From positions 124,001-188,000 of the forward strand of contig JQNW01000004.1 of the NCBI GenBank assembly GCA_000761475.1: a stretch of 64,000 bases of DNA, read 5' to 3'. This DNA comes from Chromohalobacter israelensis (GTDB taxonomy: Bacteria; Pseudomonadota; Gammaproteobacteria; Pseudomonadales; Halomonadaceae). Positions 21,383 to 30,940 of the stretch are shown piece after piece. The notes under the pieces are model-generated. The model made no database searches. It was not told where the DNA came from and saw nothing but the letters and a program-made list of their open reading frames with translations. A program made the position numbers and the translations under genes. Every line of letters starts with the position of its first letter. The first letter of the stretch is position 1.

Positions 21383-22465
21383 TTGATCGTATTCCGCTAT
21401 CTGACACGCGAGATCCTCGCCACCATGGCCGCCGTGGCCGGCGTGCTGCTGCTGGTGATCATGGGCAGTCGCTTCATCCGCTACTTCGGCGATGCCGCCC
21501 AGGGGGACATTCCCGCCAGCATCCTGGGCACCCTGATGCTCTATCACCTGCCCGGCTTCATGGAGCTGGTGCTGCCGCTGTCGTTCTTTCTGGGCATTCT
21601 GCTGGCGTTCGGGCAGCTGTATCTGAACAGCGAAATCACCGTGCTGGTCGCCTGCGGGATCAGCCCCAACCGTCTGCTGCGGGTGACGCTGTGGCCGGCG
21701 TTGCTCGTCGCCCTGCTGGTGGCGTTGTGCAGCCTGTGGCTGACGCCGAACGGCGCTCGCCACAACGAAATGGTGCTCGAGGAGCAGAAGAGCCGGCTCG
21801 ACTTCTCGGTGCTGCAGCCGGGGCGCTTTCAGGAGTTCGGCAGCGGACGCACCGCCTACACCGAGAGCCTCAACGACGACCGCTCGCGCATGGAAAGCGT
21901 GTTCATCAGCGAGCGTCAGCCGCGCAGCGACGGCACGCCGGAGACGGTGGTCACGCGCGCCGACGGGGGCTATCAGACCGTCGACGACGACACCGGCAGT
22001 CGCTTTCTGGTGCTTACCGACGGCGAACGCTACAGCGTCGAGCCGGGCAATCACGTCGCCGAGCGCGTGCAGTTCGACACCTACGCGGTGCGTCTGTCGC
22101 AGGCCAGCGAGCGGGTCGATCTGCAGGCGGCCGAGCTGACCTCGACGCCTCAACTGCTCGAACGCGGCGGCAGCGAGGCCTGGGCGAACTTGCAGTGGCG
22201 GCTGTCGATGCCGTTGATGGTGCCGATTCTCACCCTGCTGGCCCTGCCGCTGTCGCGGGTCAACCCACGGCAGGGGCGCTTCGCCAAGCTGCTGCCGGCG
22301 ATCTTCCTGCACATCAGTTACTTGAGCCTGTTGCTGGCGGCCCAGGACGCCATCGCGCGTGGCTCGCTGGCGCCGACCATCGGCATGTGGCCGATTCACC
22401 TGGGATACCTGCTGTTGGGAGTCTGGATGACACGCCGTGACCAGCGCCGGGGAGGCCGGACATGA
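21383..22465 (+). CDS. lptF: LPS export permease LptF
   Basis: Inner-membrane permease subunit of the LptB2FG complex that extracts lipopolysaccharide for transport to the outer membrane. It has two groups of membrane helices flanking a periplasmic beta-jellyroll (about residues 130-265), and 360 residues in total. The start is most likely the TTG at 21383, preceded by GGGAG with a 7-base gap; this gives the usual N-terminus IVFRYLTREIL. It overlaps lptG by four bases (ATGA), so the two are translationally coupled. Confidence 0.93.
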   Translation: MIVFRYLTREILATMAAVAGVLLLVIMGSRFIRYFGDAAQGDIPASILGTLMLYHLPGFMELVLPLSFFLGILLAFGQLYLNSEITVLVACGISPNRLLRVTLWPALLVALLVALCSLWLTPNGARHNEMVLEEQKSRLDFSVLQPGRFQEFGSGRTAYTESLNDDRSRMESVFISERQPRSDGTPETVVTRADGGYQTVDDDTGSRFLVLTDGERYSVEPGNHVAERVQFDTYAVRLSQASERVDLQAAELTSTPQLLERGGSEAWANLQWRLSMPLMVPILTLLALPLSRVNPRQGRFAKLLPAIFLHISYLSLLLAAQDAIARGSLAPTIGMWPIHLGYLLLGVWMTRRDQRRGGRT

Positions 22466-23526
22466 TCTTCGACCGTTTCGATCGCTACATCGCCCGCAAC
22501 GTGCTGGCGGCCATGCTGGTCGTGCAGGTGATGATCCTGGGGCTGGACCTGGTCATTTCCTACATCAACGATCTCGGCGACGTCGAGGGCGACTACGGGG
22601 CGCTGGACGTCCTGCTGTATCTGCTGATGCGCCTGCCGTGGCGGTTCTATCAGTACGCCCCGGTGGGGGTGTTGATCGGTGCGCTGATCGGCCTGGGCAG
22701 CATGGCCTCCAGCAACGAACTGACGGTGATGCGTGCCTCCGGGCGCTCGCTGGCGCGTATCCTGTGGGGGGCCATGAAGCCGCTGGGGCTGGTGATCATC
22801 GTGACCATGGCGATCAGCGAATGGGTCAGCCCGGTGACCGAGCAGTACGCGGAAGCCTGGCGCCTGGAGCAGCTCGAGGGCGAGGGCGCGATCCTCTCCG
22901 AGCGCGGCGGCTGGCAGCGCGAGGGCGATGACTTCTATCGCTTCGGCACCATCCGCGCGGACGACGTGGTCATCGATGTCACGCGCTATCACTTCGACGG
23001 CACGCAGCTGGTCAGCGCCACGCATGCCGACCGCGCGGTCTGGGAGGACGGCAGCTGGCAGTGGGTCAATGTCGACACGACCCGCTTCGAGGACGGCCGT
23101 ACCGTGGTCGACAGCCAGCCGCGCCAGGCCTGGGAGACCTCGTTCACCCCCGCCCAGCTCAATCGCCTGCTGCGCCCTCTGGAGAGCCAGTCGCCCAGCG
23201 ACCTGTGGCGCTACGCCAGTTACCTGGGCAACCAGGGGCTCGAGGCCACGCAGCCGCTGCTGTACTTCTGGCAGAAGATGCTGCTGCCGTTCACCCTGGC
23301 GGGCCTGATGCTGGTCGCCGCGTCGTTCGTGTTCGGCCCGCTGCGCACCGTCGCCGCCGGCACGCGCGTCTTCTATGGCATCATCGTGGGGGTCTCGTTC
23401 AAGTACCTGCAGGATCTGCTGGCCCCGGCCTCGATGCTGTTCGGCTTCTCCCCGATCTTCGCGGTGCTGGTGCCCACCGTGGCGTGCTACGTGCTGGGGA
23501 TCGTCCTGCTCCGACGCACCGGCTGA
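22462..23526 (+). CDS. lptG: LPS export permease LptG
   Basis: Second permease of the LPS exporter, 354 residues, with the same plan of N-terminal helices, periplasmic beta-jellyroll and three C-terminal helices. It begins MIFDRFDRYIARNVL and contains SNELTVMRASG in the cytoplasmic coupling loop that contacts the LptB ATPase. Its ATG overlaps the lptF stop. It is followed by a strong hairpin at 23572 facing an oppositely transcribed unknown gene. Confidence 0.93.
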   Translation: MIFDRFDRYIARNVLAAMLVVQVMILGLDLVISYINDLGDVEGDYGALDVLLYLLMRLPWRFYQYAPVGVLIGALIGLGSMASSNELTVMRASGRSLARILWGAMKPLGLVIIVTMAISEWVSPVTEQYAEAWRLEQLEGEGAILSERGGWQREGDDFYRFGTIRADDVVIDVTRYHFDGTQLVSATHADRAVWEDGSWQWVNVDTTRFEDGRTVVDSQPRQAWETSFTPAQLNRLLRPLESQSPSDLWRYASYLGNQGLEATQPLLYFWQKMLLPFTLAGLMLVAASFVFGPLRTVAAGTRVFYGIIVGVSFKYLQDLLAPASMLFGFSPIFAVLVPTVACYVLGIVLLRRTG

Positions 23527-23571
23527 CCGCCCGGCCGTCGACTCGCCCGACACCAACCGTGCGACATGACG

Positions 23572-23609
23572 CAACGCCCCCGGCGCCGTATTCGGCACCG
23601 GGGGCGTTG
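23572..23609. terminator. Hairpin between convergent lptG and an unknown gene
   Basis: Long GC arms (CAACGCCCCCGG/CCGGGGGCGTTG, with inner CCG/CGG pairing) enclose a TATT loop. The symmetrical position between two converging genes suggests a shared terminator, although no T-run follows. Confidence 0.6.
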
Positions 23610-23665
23610 TGCGTTCAGTGAGGTGTGTCGTGCTTGCGACGTTCCAGGCGCTCGTCGAAAAGCGC

Positions 23666-24472
23666 TCAGTCCGCGAGCGCGCGGTCGAGCCGTGCCAGCA
23701 CGTTCTCCACCTGGCCGCGATGCATCACCAGGGCGTCGTCGAGCGTCGCGAGGGCATCCAGGCGGCGGGGCAGGTGAGTGATCGCCAGCCCCATGCCTTC
23801 CTGGCACACGCCATGTTGATAGCGGGTGAAGTCCAGCGGGCCGAGTGCCTGACGCTCGCCGAGGTCGAGACGTGCGAGCTTGCCGAAGGCATCCACGCTG
23901 TCGATGACCGGGGCCTGGGTCAGCGGCAGATGGGTCAAATGCCAGGCCAGCCAATCGCCCTCCAGGTGCTCGGCGTTGTCGCGCAGCGTGCGAAACCAGT
24001 GCTGGACCTGTTCGAGGCGATAGCGCGCCCGGGCAGGCTTGTCCATCCACAGCACTTCGGTGCGCTGGGCGTTGCCGGCATCGAGCTGGCCGGGCATGTA
24101 GACCCAGGACTCGGTGAGGCGTGCCAGCGCGCTGGGCAGCGGTTCCTCGAGCATGCGCTCGTTGAAGGCATCGAGCGCCGGTTCGAGCTGGCTCGGCGTC
24201 TCGGAGTAGCCGACGTTGTAGCGCCACACGCGTCCGGAGATTTCCTGGGTGACGATATGGTCCTCGTCCAGCGCCATGTGGCTCATCAGGTCGCGGGTTT
24301 CCAGCGAGGCATCCGCCAGGCCGGCGCGACGCGCCTGTACGTGAAGGCGCTTGAGCATCGGGTCGAGCGGCAGGCGGTGGTAATCGCCATAGCACTGGCC
24401 GTCTTTTTGAAAAGGCGTGAGATCAAGGTCGAGGCGTGAAGCATCGCCGCTTTCGGCGTGACGTAACGTCAT
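23666..24472 (-). CDS. Unrecognised 268-residue cytoplasmic protein
   Basis: I do not recognise this family. The protein is soluble, rich in Leu, Arg and Asp, without signal peptide or membrane helix. An N-terminal part (to about residue 50) is polar and includes FQKDGQCYGDYHRLPLDPM; the rest looks mainly helical with tryptophan-containing segments. The ATG at 24472 is chosen because a GA-rich ribosome site precedes it. The 240-base stretch upstream to the AraC gene includes an AT-rich part near 24600-24650 that probably carries its promoter; no confident -35/-10 pair was found there. Confidence 0.6.
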   Translation of the reverse strand: MTLRHAESGDASRLDLDLTPFQKDGQCYGDYHRLPLDPMLKRLHVQARRAGLADASLETRDLMSHMALDEDHIVTQEISGRVWRYNVGYSETPSQLEPALDAFNERMLEEPLPSALARLTESWVYMPGQLDAGNAQRTEVLWMDKPARARYRLEQVQHWFRTLRDNAEHLEGDWLAWHLTHLPLTQAPVIDSVDAFGKLARLDLGERQALGPLDFTRYQHGVCQEGMGLAITHLPRRLDALATLDDALVMHRGQVENVLARLDRALAD

Positions 24473-24712
24473 GGGGTCTCTCTTGCTGTGTGCGTGCTTT
24501 TGCGCGCATGGGCATTGCGCCTCACGGCGCGAACGGTTCCCCCCGTCGACGAATTCCGCGTGACACCCTTTGATTACCACGTGCGGGGTATCACGAGGAA
24601 TTTTTCATTACCGGGGATGAAATAATAAAACGTTATCTATCCTAGCGGCCGTGCATGGAAATGCAAGTCCCTTGATCAAGCGAGTGCCGATACGGGGTGT
24701 CACTCACCGGGC

Positions 24713-25669
24713 TCAGGCGATGAGCAGACGCCGGTAGTCGCCGGGCGTCAGGCCGTAGGCGGCCTTGAAGCGCCGCGTGAAGTGGCTGAGGCTGCGATAA
24801 CCCAGCGAATAGCAGATCTCGGTGATGGGCGCGTCGGCGTCGCGCAGCCACTGACGGGCACGCGCCAGGCGCAGGCGCTGCTGATACTCCCCCGGTGTGC
24901 AGCCGACCTCGCGCTGGAACAGCCGGTACAGACGCGCCTTGCTCATGCAGGCTTCGCGGGCCAACTGGGCGCCGTCGAGCGGCTGCTCGGGATGGCGTTC
25001 CAGCCACGCCAGCGCGGCCGCCAGGCCATGGCGCGGCGGGGTCTGCCGGGCGTCGGCGAGCAGCAGTTCGCGTGACTGGGTGCGCAGGAGGCGCACGATG
25101 AGTTCGTCGATGCCCAGGCCGATCAGGGCATCGCGGTCGGGATGGTTTTCGCGGAACAGTCCCATCAGGCGCTCGATGAGGGACTGCGTGGACGGGCCAT
25201 GCGGTACGTGCAGGGCGCGCGGCGCGTAATGCCATTCGCCGAGCTCTTTATCGCGGGGATGCGACTGGTTGAGGCGTTCGCTGAGGGCGTGCACGCGCGC
25301 CGGATCGAGGTCGATGGTCATGCAGGTGGTGGGCGCATCCGGGCGTGCCTCGGGGAAATCGATGCGCACTTCCTGGTACGGCGCCAGGACGAAGCTCTCG
25401 CCCGGCAGGAAGGTCTCCGGTTCCTCGGTCGCGCCATGCATCACCTTGCGTCCTTTGAGCATGCCGCAATACAGCACGCGCTCGGCGCTCAGCGCGACGT
25501 CCCGCGCGGGCCACCAGGTGTCGTAGATCGACAGTTCCGCATGCGGGCCGGCATAGCAGATGCGGTTCTCGATCAGGCGCCGCGTGCGCGGCGTGTCCGT
25601 CAGACGCTCGAGCGTACCGGGCGACGGGACGCGAGGCGTCAGGGAATCGGACGGCGGAACGGCATGCAT
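24713..25669 (-). CDS. AraC-family regulator of the adjacent aldehyde/alcohol dehydrogenases
   Basis: Transcription regulator of 318 residues with an N-terminal cupin-like effector domain (AraC_N type, as in E. coli YqhC) and two helix-turn-helix motifs at the C-terminus, the second in EICYSLGYRSLSHFTRRFKAAYG. The start at 25669 follows GAGGAG. It is divergent from an aldehyde dehydrogenase, with an alcohol dehydrogenase next, and the intergenic region holds a well-formed direct repeat (25747-25782). Aldehyde- or alcohol-responsive activation of these two genes is inferred from position. Confidence 0.85.
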   Translation of the reverse strand: MHAVPPSDSLTPRVPSPGTLERLTDTPRTRRLIENRICYAGPHAELSIYDTWWPARDVALSAERVLYCGMLKGRKVMHGATEEPETFLPGESFVLAPYQEVRIDFPEARPDAPTTCMTIDLDPARVHALSERLNQSHPRDKELGEWHYAPRALHVPHGPSTQSLIERLMGLFRENHPDRDALIGLGIDELIVRLLRTQSRELLLADARQTPPRHGLAAALAWLERHPEQPLDGAQLAREACMSKARLYRLFQREVGCTPGEYQQRLRLARARQWLRDADAPITEICYSLGYRSLSHFTRRFKAAYGLTPGDYRRLLIA

Positions 25670-25746
25670 GGCGAACTCCTCGACGGCACCGACGGCAGGG
25701 GCGTGACGATCACGCCTACCCTGCAGTGTAGGCAAAGTCGAGGTCT

Positions 25747-25782
25747 GAGACTGGCAGACAAACGTCGGAGACTGGCAGGCAA
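25747..25782. promoter_or_regulatory. Direct repeat, probable AraC-type operator
   Basis: Two copies of GAGACTGGCAGRCAA start at 25747 and 25768, 14 of 15 bases identical and exactly 21 bases apart (two helical turns). Sites of this form suit the two half-sites bound by AraC-family activators. The position is between the regulator gene and the aldehyde dehydrogenase gene. Confidence 0.65.
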
Positions 25783-25935
25783 GTCGGCGCCGCTGGGACG
25801 CGCCATGCTGAAAGCGATGCGCGGGCACTCATCACATGATGCCCACCCATTCATGACACCCGCCCATTCCACGCGGCCCAGCGCCGCAGCGAATGAGACG
25901 ACGGGGCCATGCGCATTCGCTCAAGGAGACACGCC

Positions 25936-27456
25936 ATGATTCACGCACGTCCCGGCACCCCGGGTGCCGTCGTCGACTTCAAGTCGCGTTACGAGAACTT
26001 CATCGGCGGCGAGTGGGTCGCCCCCGCCGACGGCCGCTATCTGGACAACATCACGCCGGTGACCGGCGAGGTCTTCTGCCAGGTGCCGCGTTCCTCCGCG
26101 GCGGATATCGACCGTGCGGTGAAAGCCGCGCAGAAGGCCGCACCCGCCTGGGGCAAGACGCCGCCCGCCGAGCGCGCCAATGTGCTGCTCAAGATCGCCG
26201 ATCGGGTCGAGCAGAACATCGAGAAGCTCGCCGTGGCCGAAACCTGGGACAACGGCAAGCCGATCCGCGAAACCAGCGGCGCCGACATCCCGCTGGTGGT
26301 CGATCACTTCCGCTATTTCGCCGGATGCCTGCGTGCCCAGGAAGGCACCATCAGCGAGATCGACGAGCACACCGTCGCCTATCACTATCACGAGCCCTAC
26401 GGCGTGGTGGGCCAGATCATCCCCTGGAACTTCCCCATCCTCATGGCGGCGTGGAAGCTGGCGCCCGCACTGGCGGCCGGCAACTGCACGGTGCTCAAGC
26501 CCGCCGAGCAGACACCGGCCTCGATCAACGTCTTCCTCGAACTCATCGCCGACCTGGTGCCGGCCGGCGTGATCAACGTGGTGCACGGTCTGGGTGAGGA
26601 GGCCGGCGAAGCCCTGGCGACCCACGAGGGCATCGCCAAGCTCGCCTTCACCGGCTCGACCCCGGTGGGCAGCAAGATCATGGCCAATGCCGCCAAGCGG
26701 ATCGTCCCGGCGACGCTGGAACTGGGCGGCAAGTCGCCCAACCTGTACTTCGAGGATGTGCTCTCACACGGCGAAGCCTTCGCCGAGAAGTGCATCGAAG
26801 GCCTGTTGATGACCTTCTTCAACCAGGGCGAAGTGTGCACCTGCCCCTCCCGCGCACTGGTCCACGAGTCGATCTACGACGAGTTCATGGCCCGCGCCAT
26901 CGAACGCGCCAAGACCATCCGCCAGGGCAATCCGCTGGACACCGAGACGCAGATCGGCGCCCAGGTCTCCAAGGAGCAGTTCGACAAGATCCTCTCGTAC
27001 ATGGACATCGGCCGCGAAGAGGGTGCCGAGTGCCTGCTGGGCGGCGGCAAGGCCACGCTCGAGGGCGAGCTGGCGGGAGGCTTCTACGTGCAGCCGACCA
27101 TGCTCAAGGGCCGCAACGACATGCGCGTCTTCCAGGAGGAGATCTTCGGCCCGACGCTCGCCATCACCACCTTCCGTGACGAGGAAGAAGCACTGGCCAT
27201 CGCCAACGATACCCAGTTCGGGCTGGGCGCCGGGGTCTGGACGCAGGACATGAATCGCGCCTACCGCCTGGGACGCGGCATTCAGGCCGGGCGCGTGTGG
27301 ACCAACTGCTACCACCAGTACCCCGCGCATGCCGCCTTCGGGGGCTACAAGAAATCGGGCATCGGCCGCGAGACCCACAAGCTGATGCTCGACCACTATC
27401 AGCAGGTGAAGTGCGTGCTGGTCTCCTACAGCCACGACCCGATGGGGCTTTATTGA
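25936..27456 (+). CDS. NAD-dependent aldehyde dehydrogenase (ExaC/AldB type)
   Basis: Oxidises acetaldehyde or similar aldehydes to acids in the cytoplasm. Catalytic Glu262 (LELGGKSPN) and the nucleophile Cys301 in NQGEVCTC are present. The double cysteine and the C-terminal YSHDPMGLY match the ExaC/AcoD/AldB subgroup. There are 506 residues from the ATG at 25936, after AAGGAGA. The alcohol dehydrogenase gene follows after 133 bases, giving a two-step alcohol-to-acid route, probably under the divergent AraC regulator. Confidence 0.92.
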   Translation: MIHARPGTPGAVVDFKSRYENFIGGEWVAPADGRYLDNITPVTGEVFCQVPRSSAADIDRAVKAAQKAAPAWGKTPPAERANVLLKIADRVEQNIEKLAVAETWDNGKPIRETSGADIPLVVDHFRYFAGCLRAQEGTISEIDEHTVAYHYHEPYGVVGQIIPWNFPILMAAWKLAPALAAGNCTVLKPAEQTPASINVFLELIADLVPAGVINVVHGLGEEAGEALATHEGIAKLAFTGSTPVGSKIMANAAKRIVPATLELGGKSPNLYFEDVLSHGEAFAEKCIEGLLMTFFNQGEVCTCPSRALVHESIYDEFMARAIERAKTIRQGNPLDTETQIGAQVSKEQFDKILSYMDIGREEGAECLLGGGKATLEGELAGGFYVQPTMLKGRNDMRVFQEEIFGPTLAITTFRDEEEALAIANDTQFGLGAGVWTQDMNRAYRLGRGIQAGRVWTNCYHQYPAHAAFGGYKKSGIGRETHKLMLDHYQQVKCVLVSYSHDPMGLY

Positions 27457-27462
27457 GCCTGA

Positions 27463-27489
27463 GCCGTTCGGGGCACTGCCCCGAACGGC
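27463..27489. terminator. Perfect hairpin between the two dehydrogenase genes
   Basis: Arms GCCGTTCGGGG and CCCCGAACGGC with a five-base loop start six bases after the aldehyde dehydrogenase stop; ATTCCCTTTT follows. It may be a full or partial terminator that sets unequal expression of the two genes. Confidence 0.6.
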
Positions 27490-27589
27490 ATTCCCTTTTC
27501 AACGAGCGTGGAGCCATCGCTCCATCACGGCGTAGGCGAACTCGAAGGCGCGCGGCATTCGGCTGCCCGCCAAGCGAGGAGAAACGACA

Positions 27590-28618
27590 ATGGACAAGAC
27601 GATGAAAGCTGCCGTGGTCCGCCAGTTCGGCGAACCGCTGGTGATCGAGGAAGTCGCGACCCCGCGACCGCAGCAGGGGGAAATTCTGGTCGAGGTGGCC
27701 GCCTCGGGCGTGTGCCACACCGATCTGCATGCCGCCCACGGCGACTGGCCGGTCAAGCCCAGCCCACCCTTCATCCCCGGCCACGAGGGCGTCGGCCATA
27801 TCGTGGCGGTGGGCGAGGGCGTCAAGCACGTCAAGGAAGGCGACCGTGTCGGCGTGCCATGGCTCTATTCTACCTGCGGCCATTGCGAGCATTGCCTGGG
27901 GGGCTGGGAGACCCTGTGCGAGTCGCAGCAGAACACCGGCTACTCGGTGAACGGCGGTTTCGCCGACTACACCCTGGCCGATGCCAACTACGTGGGGCGG
28001 CTGCCCGACAACGTCGACTTCCTGGAGATCGCGCCGGTGCTGTGTGCCGGCGTGACGGTCTACAAGGGGCTCAAGATGACCGACGCCCGCCCTGGGCAGT
28101 GGGTGGTGATCTCGGGGATCGGCGGTCTCGGCCACATGGCGGTGCAATACGCCAGGGCCATGGGCTTCAACGTGGCGGCGGTGGATATCGATGACGGCAA
28201 GCTGGCGCTGGCCGAGCGCCTGGGAGCTACCGTCGTCGTCAATGCCTCGAAGGCCGATCCGGCCGAGACTCTCAAGCGCGAGATCGGCGGGGCTCATGGC
28301 GCGCTGGTCACCGCCGTGTCGCCCAAGGCCTTCGATCAGGCCCAGCGCATGCTGCGTCGCGGCGGCACCCTGGTGCTCAATGGCCTGCCGCCGGGCGACT
28401 TCCCGCTGCCGATCTTCGATACGGTGCTCAACGGCATCACCGTGCGTGGCTCCATCGTCGGCACTCGACAAGACCTTCAGGAAGCGCTCGATTTCGCCGG
28501 TCAAGGCAAGGTCGAGGCCACCATCGCCACCGAGAAGCTGGAAAACATCAATGACGTCTTCCAGCGCATGCTCGACGGCAAGATCGAAGGGCGGATCGTG
28601 CTGGACATGACGGGCTGA
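27590..28618 (+). CDS. adhP: Zinc-dependent alcohol dehydrogenase AdhP
   Basis: Medium-chain NAD-dependent alcohol dehydrogenase of the ethanol-active AdhP type, 342 residues. The catalytic zinc ligand Cys42 (GVCHTDLH), GHEGVGHI, the structural-zinc cysteines in [15 protein letters not shown], and the cofactor loop [14 protein letters not shown] are all visible. GGAG precedes the ATG at 27590. It probably feeds acetaldehyde to the upstream aldehyde dehydrogenase. A terminator at 28689 closes the unit. Confidence 0.93.
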   Translation: MDKTMKAAVVRQFGEPLVIEEVATPRPQQGEILVEVAASGVCHTDLHAAHGDWPVKPSPPFIPGHEGVGHIVAVGEGVKHVKEGDRVGVPWLYSTCGHCEHCLGGWETLCESQQNTGYSVNGGFADYTLADANYVGRLPDNVDFLEIAPVLCAGVTVYKGLKMTDARPGQWVVISGIGGLGHMAVQYARAMGFNVAAVDIDDGKLALAERLGATVVVNASKADPAETLKREIGGAHGALVTAVSPKAFDQAQRMLRRGGTLVLNGLPPGDFPLPIFDTVLNGITVRGSIVGTRQDLQEALDFAGQGKVEATIATEKLENINDVFQRMLDGKIEGRIVLDMTG

Positions 28619-28688
28619 GCCGCCATGCCTTGAGACCGCTTCCACGTACTGGCTTCCACGTAACTGAGTCGCGTCCGACTCATGCTTT

Positions 28689-28715
28689 GCCGCTTCCTCG
28701 GAAGCGGCATTTTTG
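28689..28715 (+). terminator. Intrinsic terminator of adhP
   Basis: Arms GCCGCTTC/GAAGCGGC with a CTCG loop are followed by ATTTTTG, 70 bases after the adhP stop and facing the end of the KAS gene. Confidence 0.88.
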
Positions 28716-28738
28716 TGGTGTGGCGTGCCTAGGCCTAG

Positions 28739-30004
28739 TTATACCTTGCTGACGATTAGGGCGGCATTCACCCCACCGAAGCCAAACCCGTTGCACAGCA
28801 CGTGCCGGCAGCGGTGCTCGCGTGCCTCGCCCGAGACGAAGTTCAGATCGCTCAGGTCCGCGTCGGCGTGTTCCAGATTCAGGGTCGGGGGGAGGCGATC
28901 CTGGATGGCCGCCAGGGCCGAGAAGATGCTCTCCACACCGCCGGCGGCACCGAGCAGATGGCCGGTGGCCGACTTGGTGGCGGAGATCGGAATGCCAGGC
29001 AGAGCGTCACCGAACGCGTTGCGCAGCGCGGCGATTTCCGCCCGGTCGCCGACCGGGGTCGAGGTGGCATGGGCGTTGATGTGATCGATGGCCTCGGGGG
29101 CGAGTCCCGCCATCCGCAGCGCGGCCCGAATGGCCGCCGCGGCCCCGGCGCCATCTTCCGGTCCGGCCGTGATGTGATGGGCATCCGCGCTGGTGCCATA
29201 GCCGCTGAGAAAGGCCAGGGGCGTCGCCCCGCGCGCCTCGGCATGGGCCAGGGTCTCGATCACCAGGAGCCCTGCGCCTTCGCCCATGACGAAGCCGTTG
29301 CGGGCCTGATCGAAAGGCCGCGATGCCTTGGCGGGCGCCGCCTGCTCGGTGGAGAGCGCCTTCATGGCATGGAAGCTGGCCAGCGAGAGCGGGTCGATAC
29401 AGGCCTCGGCGCCACCCACCAGGGCCACCTCGGCCTCGCCGCTGCGGATCAGGCGCATGCCGTCGCCGATGGCCTGAACCCCCGCCGCGCAGGCCGTGAC
29501 CGGACAGCCCAGCGGCCCGCGCAGGCCATAGCGCATCGACACATTGCCCGCCGCCAGGTTGGCCAAAAAGGCCGGCACGGTGAACGGCGAGAGTCGGCGA
29601 TAGCCGCGTGTCGAAAGGGTGTTCTGCGCCTGGGTGATGGTCGGGAAGCCGCCGATGCCGGAGCCCACGATGGTGGCGGTGGCCAACCGGTCCTCATCGC
29701 TCGATGGAAACCAGTTCGCCTGGGTCAGCGCCTCTTCGGCGGCGGCCATAGCATAAAGGCTGAACAGCTCCATCTTGCGACGTTCCTTGGCATCGGCCAC
29801 GCGGTCGGGGTCGAAGCCCGCTTCCGGGTCGCTCTCCCTGCCGGGGACCGTGCCCGCGACCTTGATCGGCAGCTCGCCGGTCTCGAAGCGCGTGATAGAG
29901 GAAACGCCGGAGCGGCCCGCCAGAAGGCGCTCCCAACTGGCGTTGACGCCGCAACCGAGGGGGCTGACCATGCCCATGCCGGTGATGACGAGCGGTGATG
30001 ACAT
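28739..30004 (-). CDS. Beta-ketoacyl-ACP synthase II-like enzyme (FabF paralogue)
   Basis: Condensing enzyme of the KAS II type, 421 residues. The catalytic triad is intact: Cys172 (VTACAAG), His312 (NAHATSTPVGD) and His349 (KSATGHLLGAAGG). It stands alone, without acpP, fabD or fabG beside it, and is divergent from a TetR regulator with two palindromes between. It is therefore more likely an accessory synthase that adjusts membrane fatty acids, or makes a special acyl chain, than the housekeeping fabF. It could complement FabB/FabF function, but this cannot be judged from sequence. Confidence 0.88.
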   Translation of the reverse strand: MSSPLVITGMGMVSPLGCGVNASWERLLAGRSGVSSITRFETGELPIKVAGTVPGRESDPEAGFDPDRVADAKERRKMELFSLYAMAAAEEALTQANWFPSSDEDRLATATIVGSGIGGFPTITQAQNTLSTRGYRRLSPFTVPAFLANLAAGNVSMRYGLRGPLGCPVTACAAGVQAIGDGMRLIRSGEAEVALVGGAEACIDPLSLASFHAMKALSTEQAAPAKASRPFDQARNGFVMGEGAGLLVIETLAHAEARGATPLAFLSGYGTSADAHHITAGPEDGAGAAAAIRAALRMAGLAPEAIDHINAHATSTPVGDRAEIAALRNAFGDALPGIPISATKSATGHLLGAAGGVESIFSALAAIQDRLPPTLNLEHADADLSDLNFVSGEAREHRCRHVLCNGFGFGGVNAALIVSKV

Positions 30005-30049
30005 GCGAGTGTCCTGAACGGCCTGAATTTACGCCAAGCTAGCACCGGG

Positions 30050-30091
30050 CTTGATATGATCAAGATAATATTCGACGTGCAGTCAGCACGT
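30050..30091. promoter_or_regulatory. Two palindromes between divergent KAS and TetR genes
   Basis: CTTGAT-ATG-ATCAAG (30050-30064) and ACGTGC-AGTCA-GCACGT (30075-30091) are perfect inverted repeats in the 114-base gap between the divergent genes. They are candidate operators for the TetR protein, controlling both directions. Confidence 0.6.
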
Positions 30092-30118
30092 ATTTTTGAG
30101 TAGCAGCGTGAGGTCGCC

Positions 30119-30766
30119 ATGTCCGACTCGATGAATCGCAAGGCCAGATCGCGCGAGCGAATCCTCAACTCGGCCGTCGAGCTGTTCAGCCGCCAAGGGT
30201 TCGAGAAGGTCTCCATCGGCCAGATCATGAAACTGGCCAAGATGACCCACGGCGCCTTCTATGCCCACTTCGCCTCCAAGGAAGCGCTATACCACGCCTC
30301 GGTGCGAGAAACCCTGGAAAGCAGCCGCGCGGCCAGGCTGGTCAAGGGGCCGCTTTCGGTGAAGCACCTCACGGAGCTGGTCTCCAACTGCTGGAATCTT
30401 CAGGAACTGGAACGCAAGCACCAACCAGGGCCGGAGACCGTGCTGTTCAACGAGATCGGCAACGAGAACGCCGAGGTTCGCACGCTCTTCGAAGCCTCCT
30501 ACCTGCGCATGAAGAAGATGCTGGAAACCCGTCTCATCGCCCTCAGCCGCCTCAAGAAACTCCCCTTCGAACCCGACCGCGACGTCATCGCCGACAAGTC
30601 CCGCGTCATTCTCGCCTCCCTGGTGGGCGCCGTGGCCCTCGCCAAGAGCCTGCCCGGCGAGCAAGAGCGCCAGCACATCCTCGAAGCCGCCCAGCGCAAC
30701 ATCCTGCAGATGCTCGGCGTCGACCAGGACGAACTGGACAGCATGCTGGGCGACGTCACCCAGTAG
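30119..30766 (+). CDS. TetR/AcrR-family regulator
   Basis: Regulator of 215 residues with the usual N-terminal three-helix DNA-binding domain: SRERILNSAVELFSRQGFEKVSIGQIMKLAKMTHGAFYAHFASKEAL carried in parts over residues 10-55, including the GAFYAHF recognition-turn signature. The C-terminal ligand domain is variable, as expected. Its divergence from the KAS-II-like gene suggests it senses an acyl-CoA, fatty acid or lipid-related signal and controls that gene; this is inference. It is the last chromosomal-type gene before the R-M island. Confidence 0.85.
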   Translation: MSDSMNRKARSRERILNSAVELFSRQGFEKVSIGQIMKLAKMTHGAFYAHFASKEALYHASVRETLESSRAARLVKGPLSVKHLTELVSNCWNLQELERKHQPGPETVLFNEIGNENAEVRTLFEASYLRMKKMLETRLIALSRLKKLPFEPDRDVIADKSRVILASLVGAVALAKSLPGEQERQHILEAAQRNILQMLGVDQDELDSMLGDVTQ

Positions 30767-30801
30767 CTCCACTCCCCAGCGTGAAATGTTTTTTCCTCCA
30801 A

Positions 30802-30940
30802 GCTTTGTCTGAAAAATCGGCGAGCGATGGCTAGACAAGTCAAAAATCGGTGAGAAAGCAGAGTTTACGCGGTGTAAATGAGCATTTCGAGGCGATTTTT
30901 AACGCCGTATAGGCGAGCGCAGGCATTTTTCAGGCAAAGC
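30802..30940. repeat. Nested imperfect inverted repeat, MITE-like
   Basis: Outer arms GCTTTGTCTGAAAAAT (30802-30817) and ATTTTTCAGGCAAAGC (30925-30940) match at 15 of 16 positions. Inner arms around AAAAATCG (30842-30849) and CGATTTTT (30893-30900) also pair. It has no coding capacity and lies at the edge of the island, so it looks like a miniature element or an IS end remnant. The stretch 30767-31489 holds no intact gene, only this repeat, an IS91-type fragment and a further hairpin. Confidence 0.5.

Noticed and set aside
25741-25800. Sigma-54 promoter for the aldehyde dehydrogenase gene, suggested by CTGGCA
   Set aside because: No TTGC at the -12 spacing follows; the CTGGCA is explained by the direct repeat.
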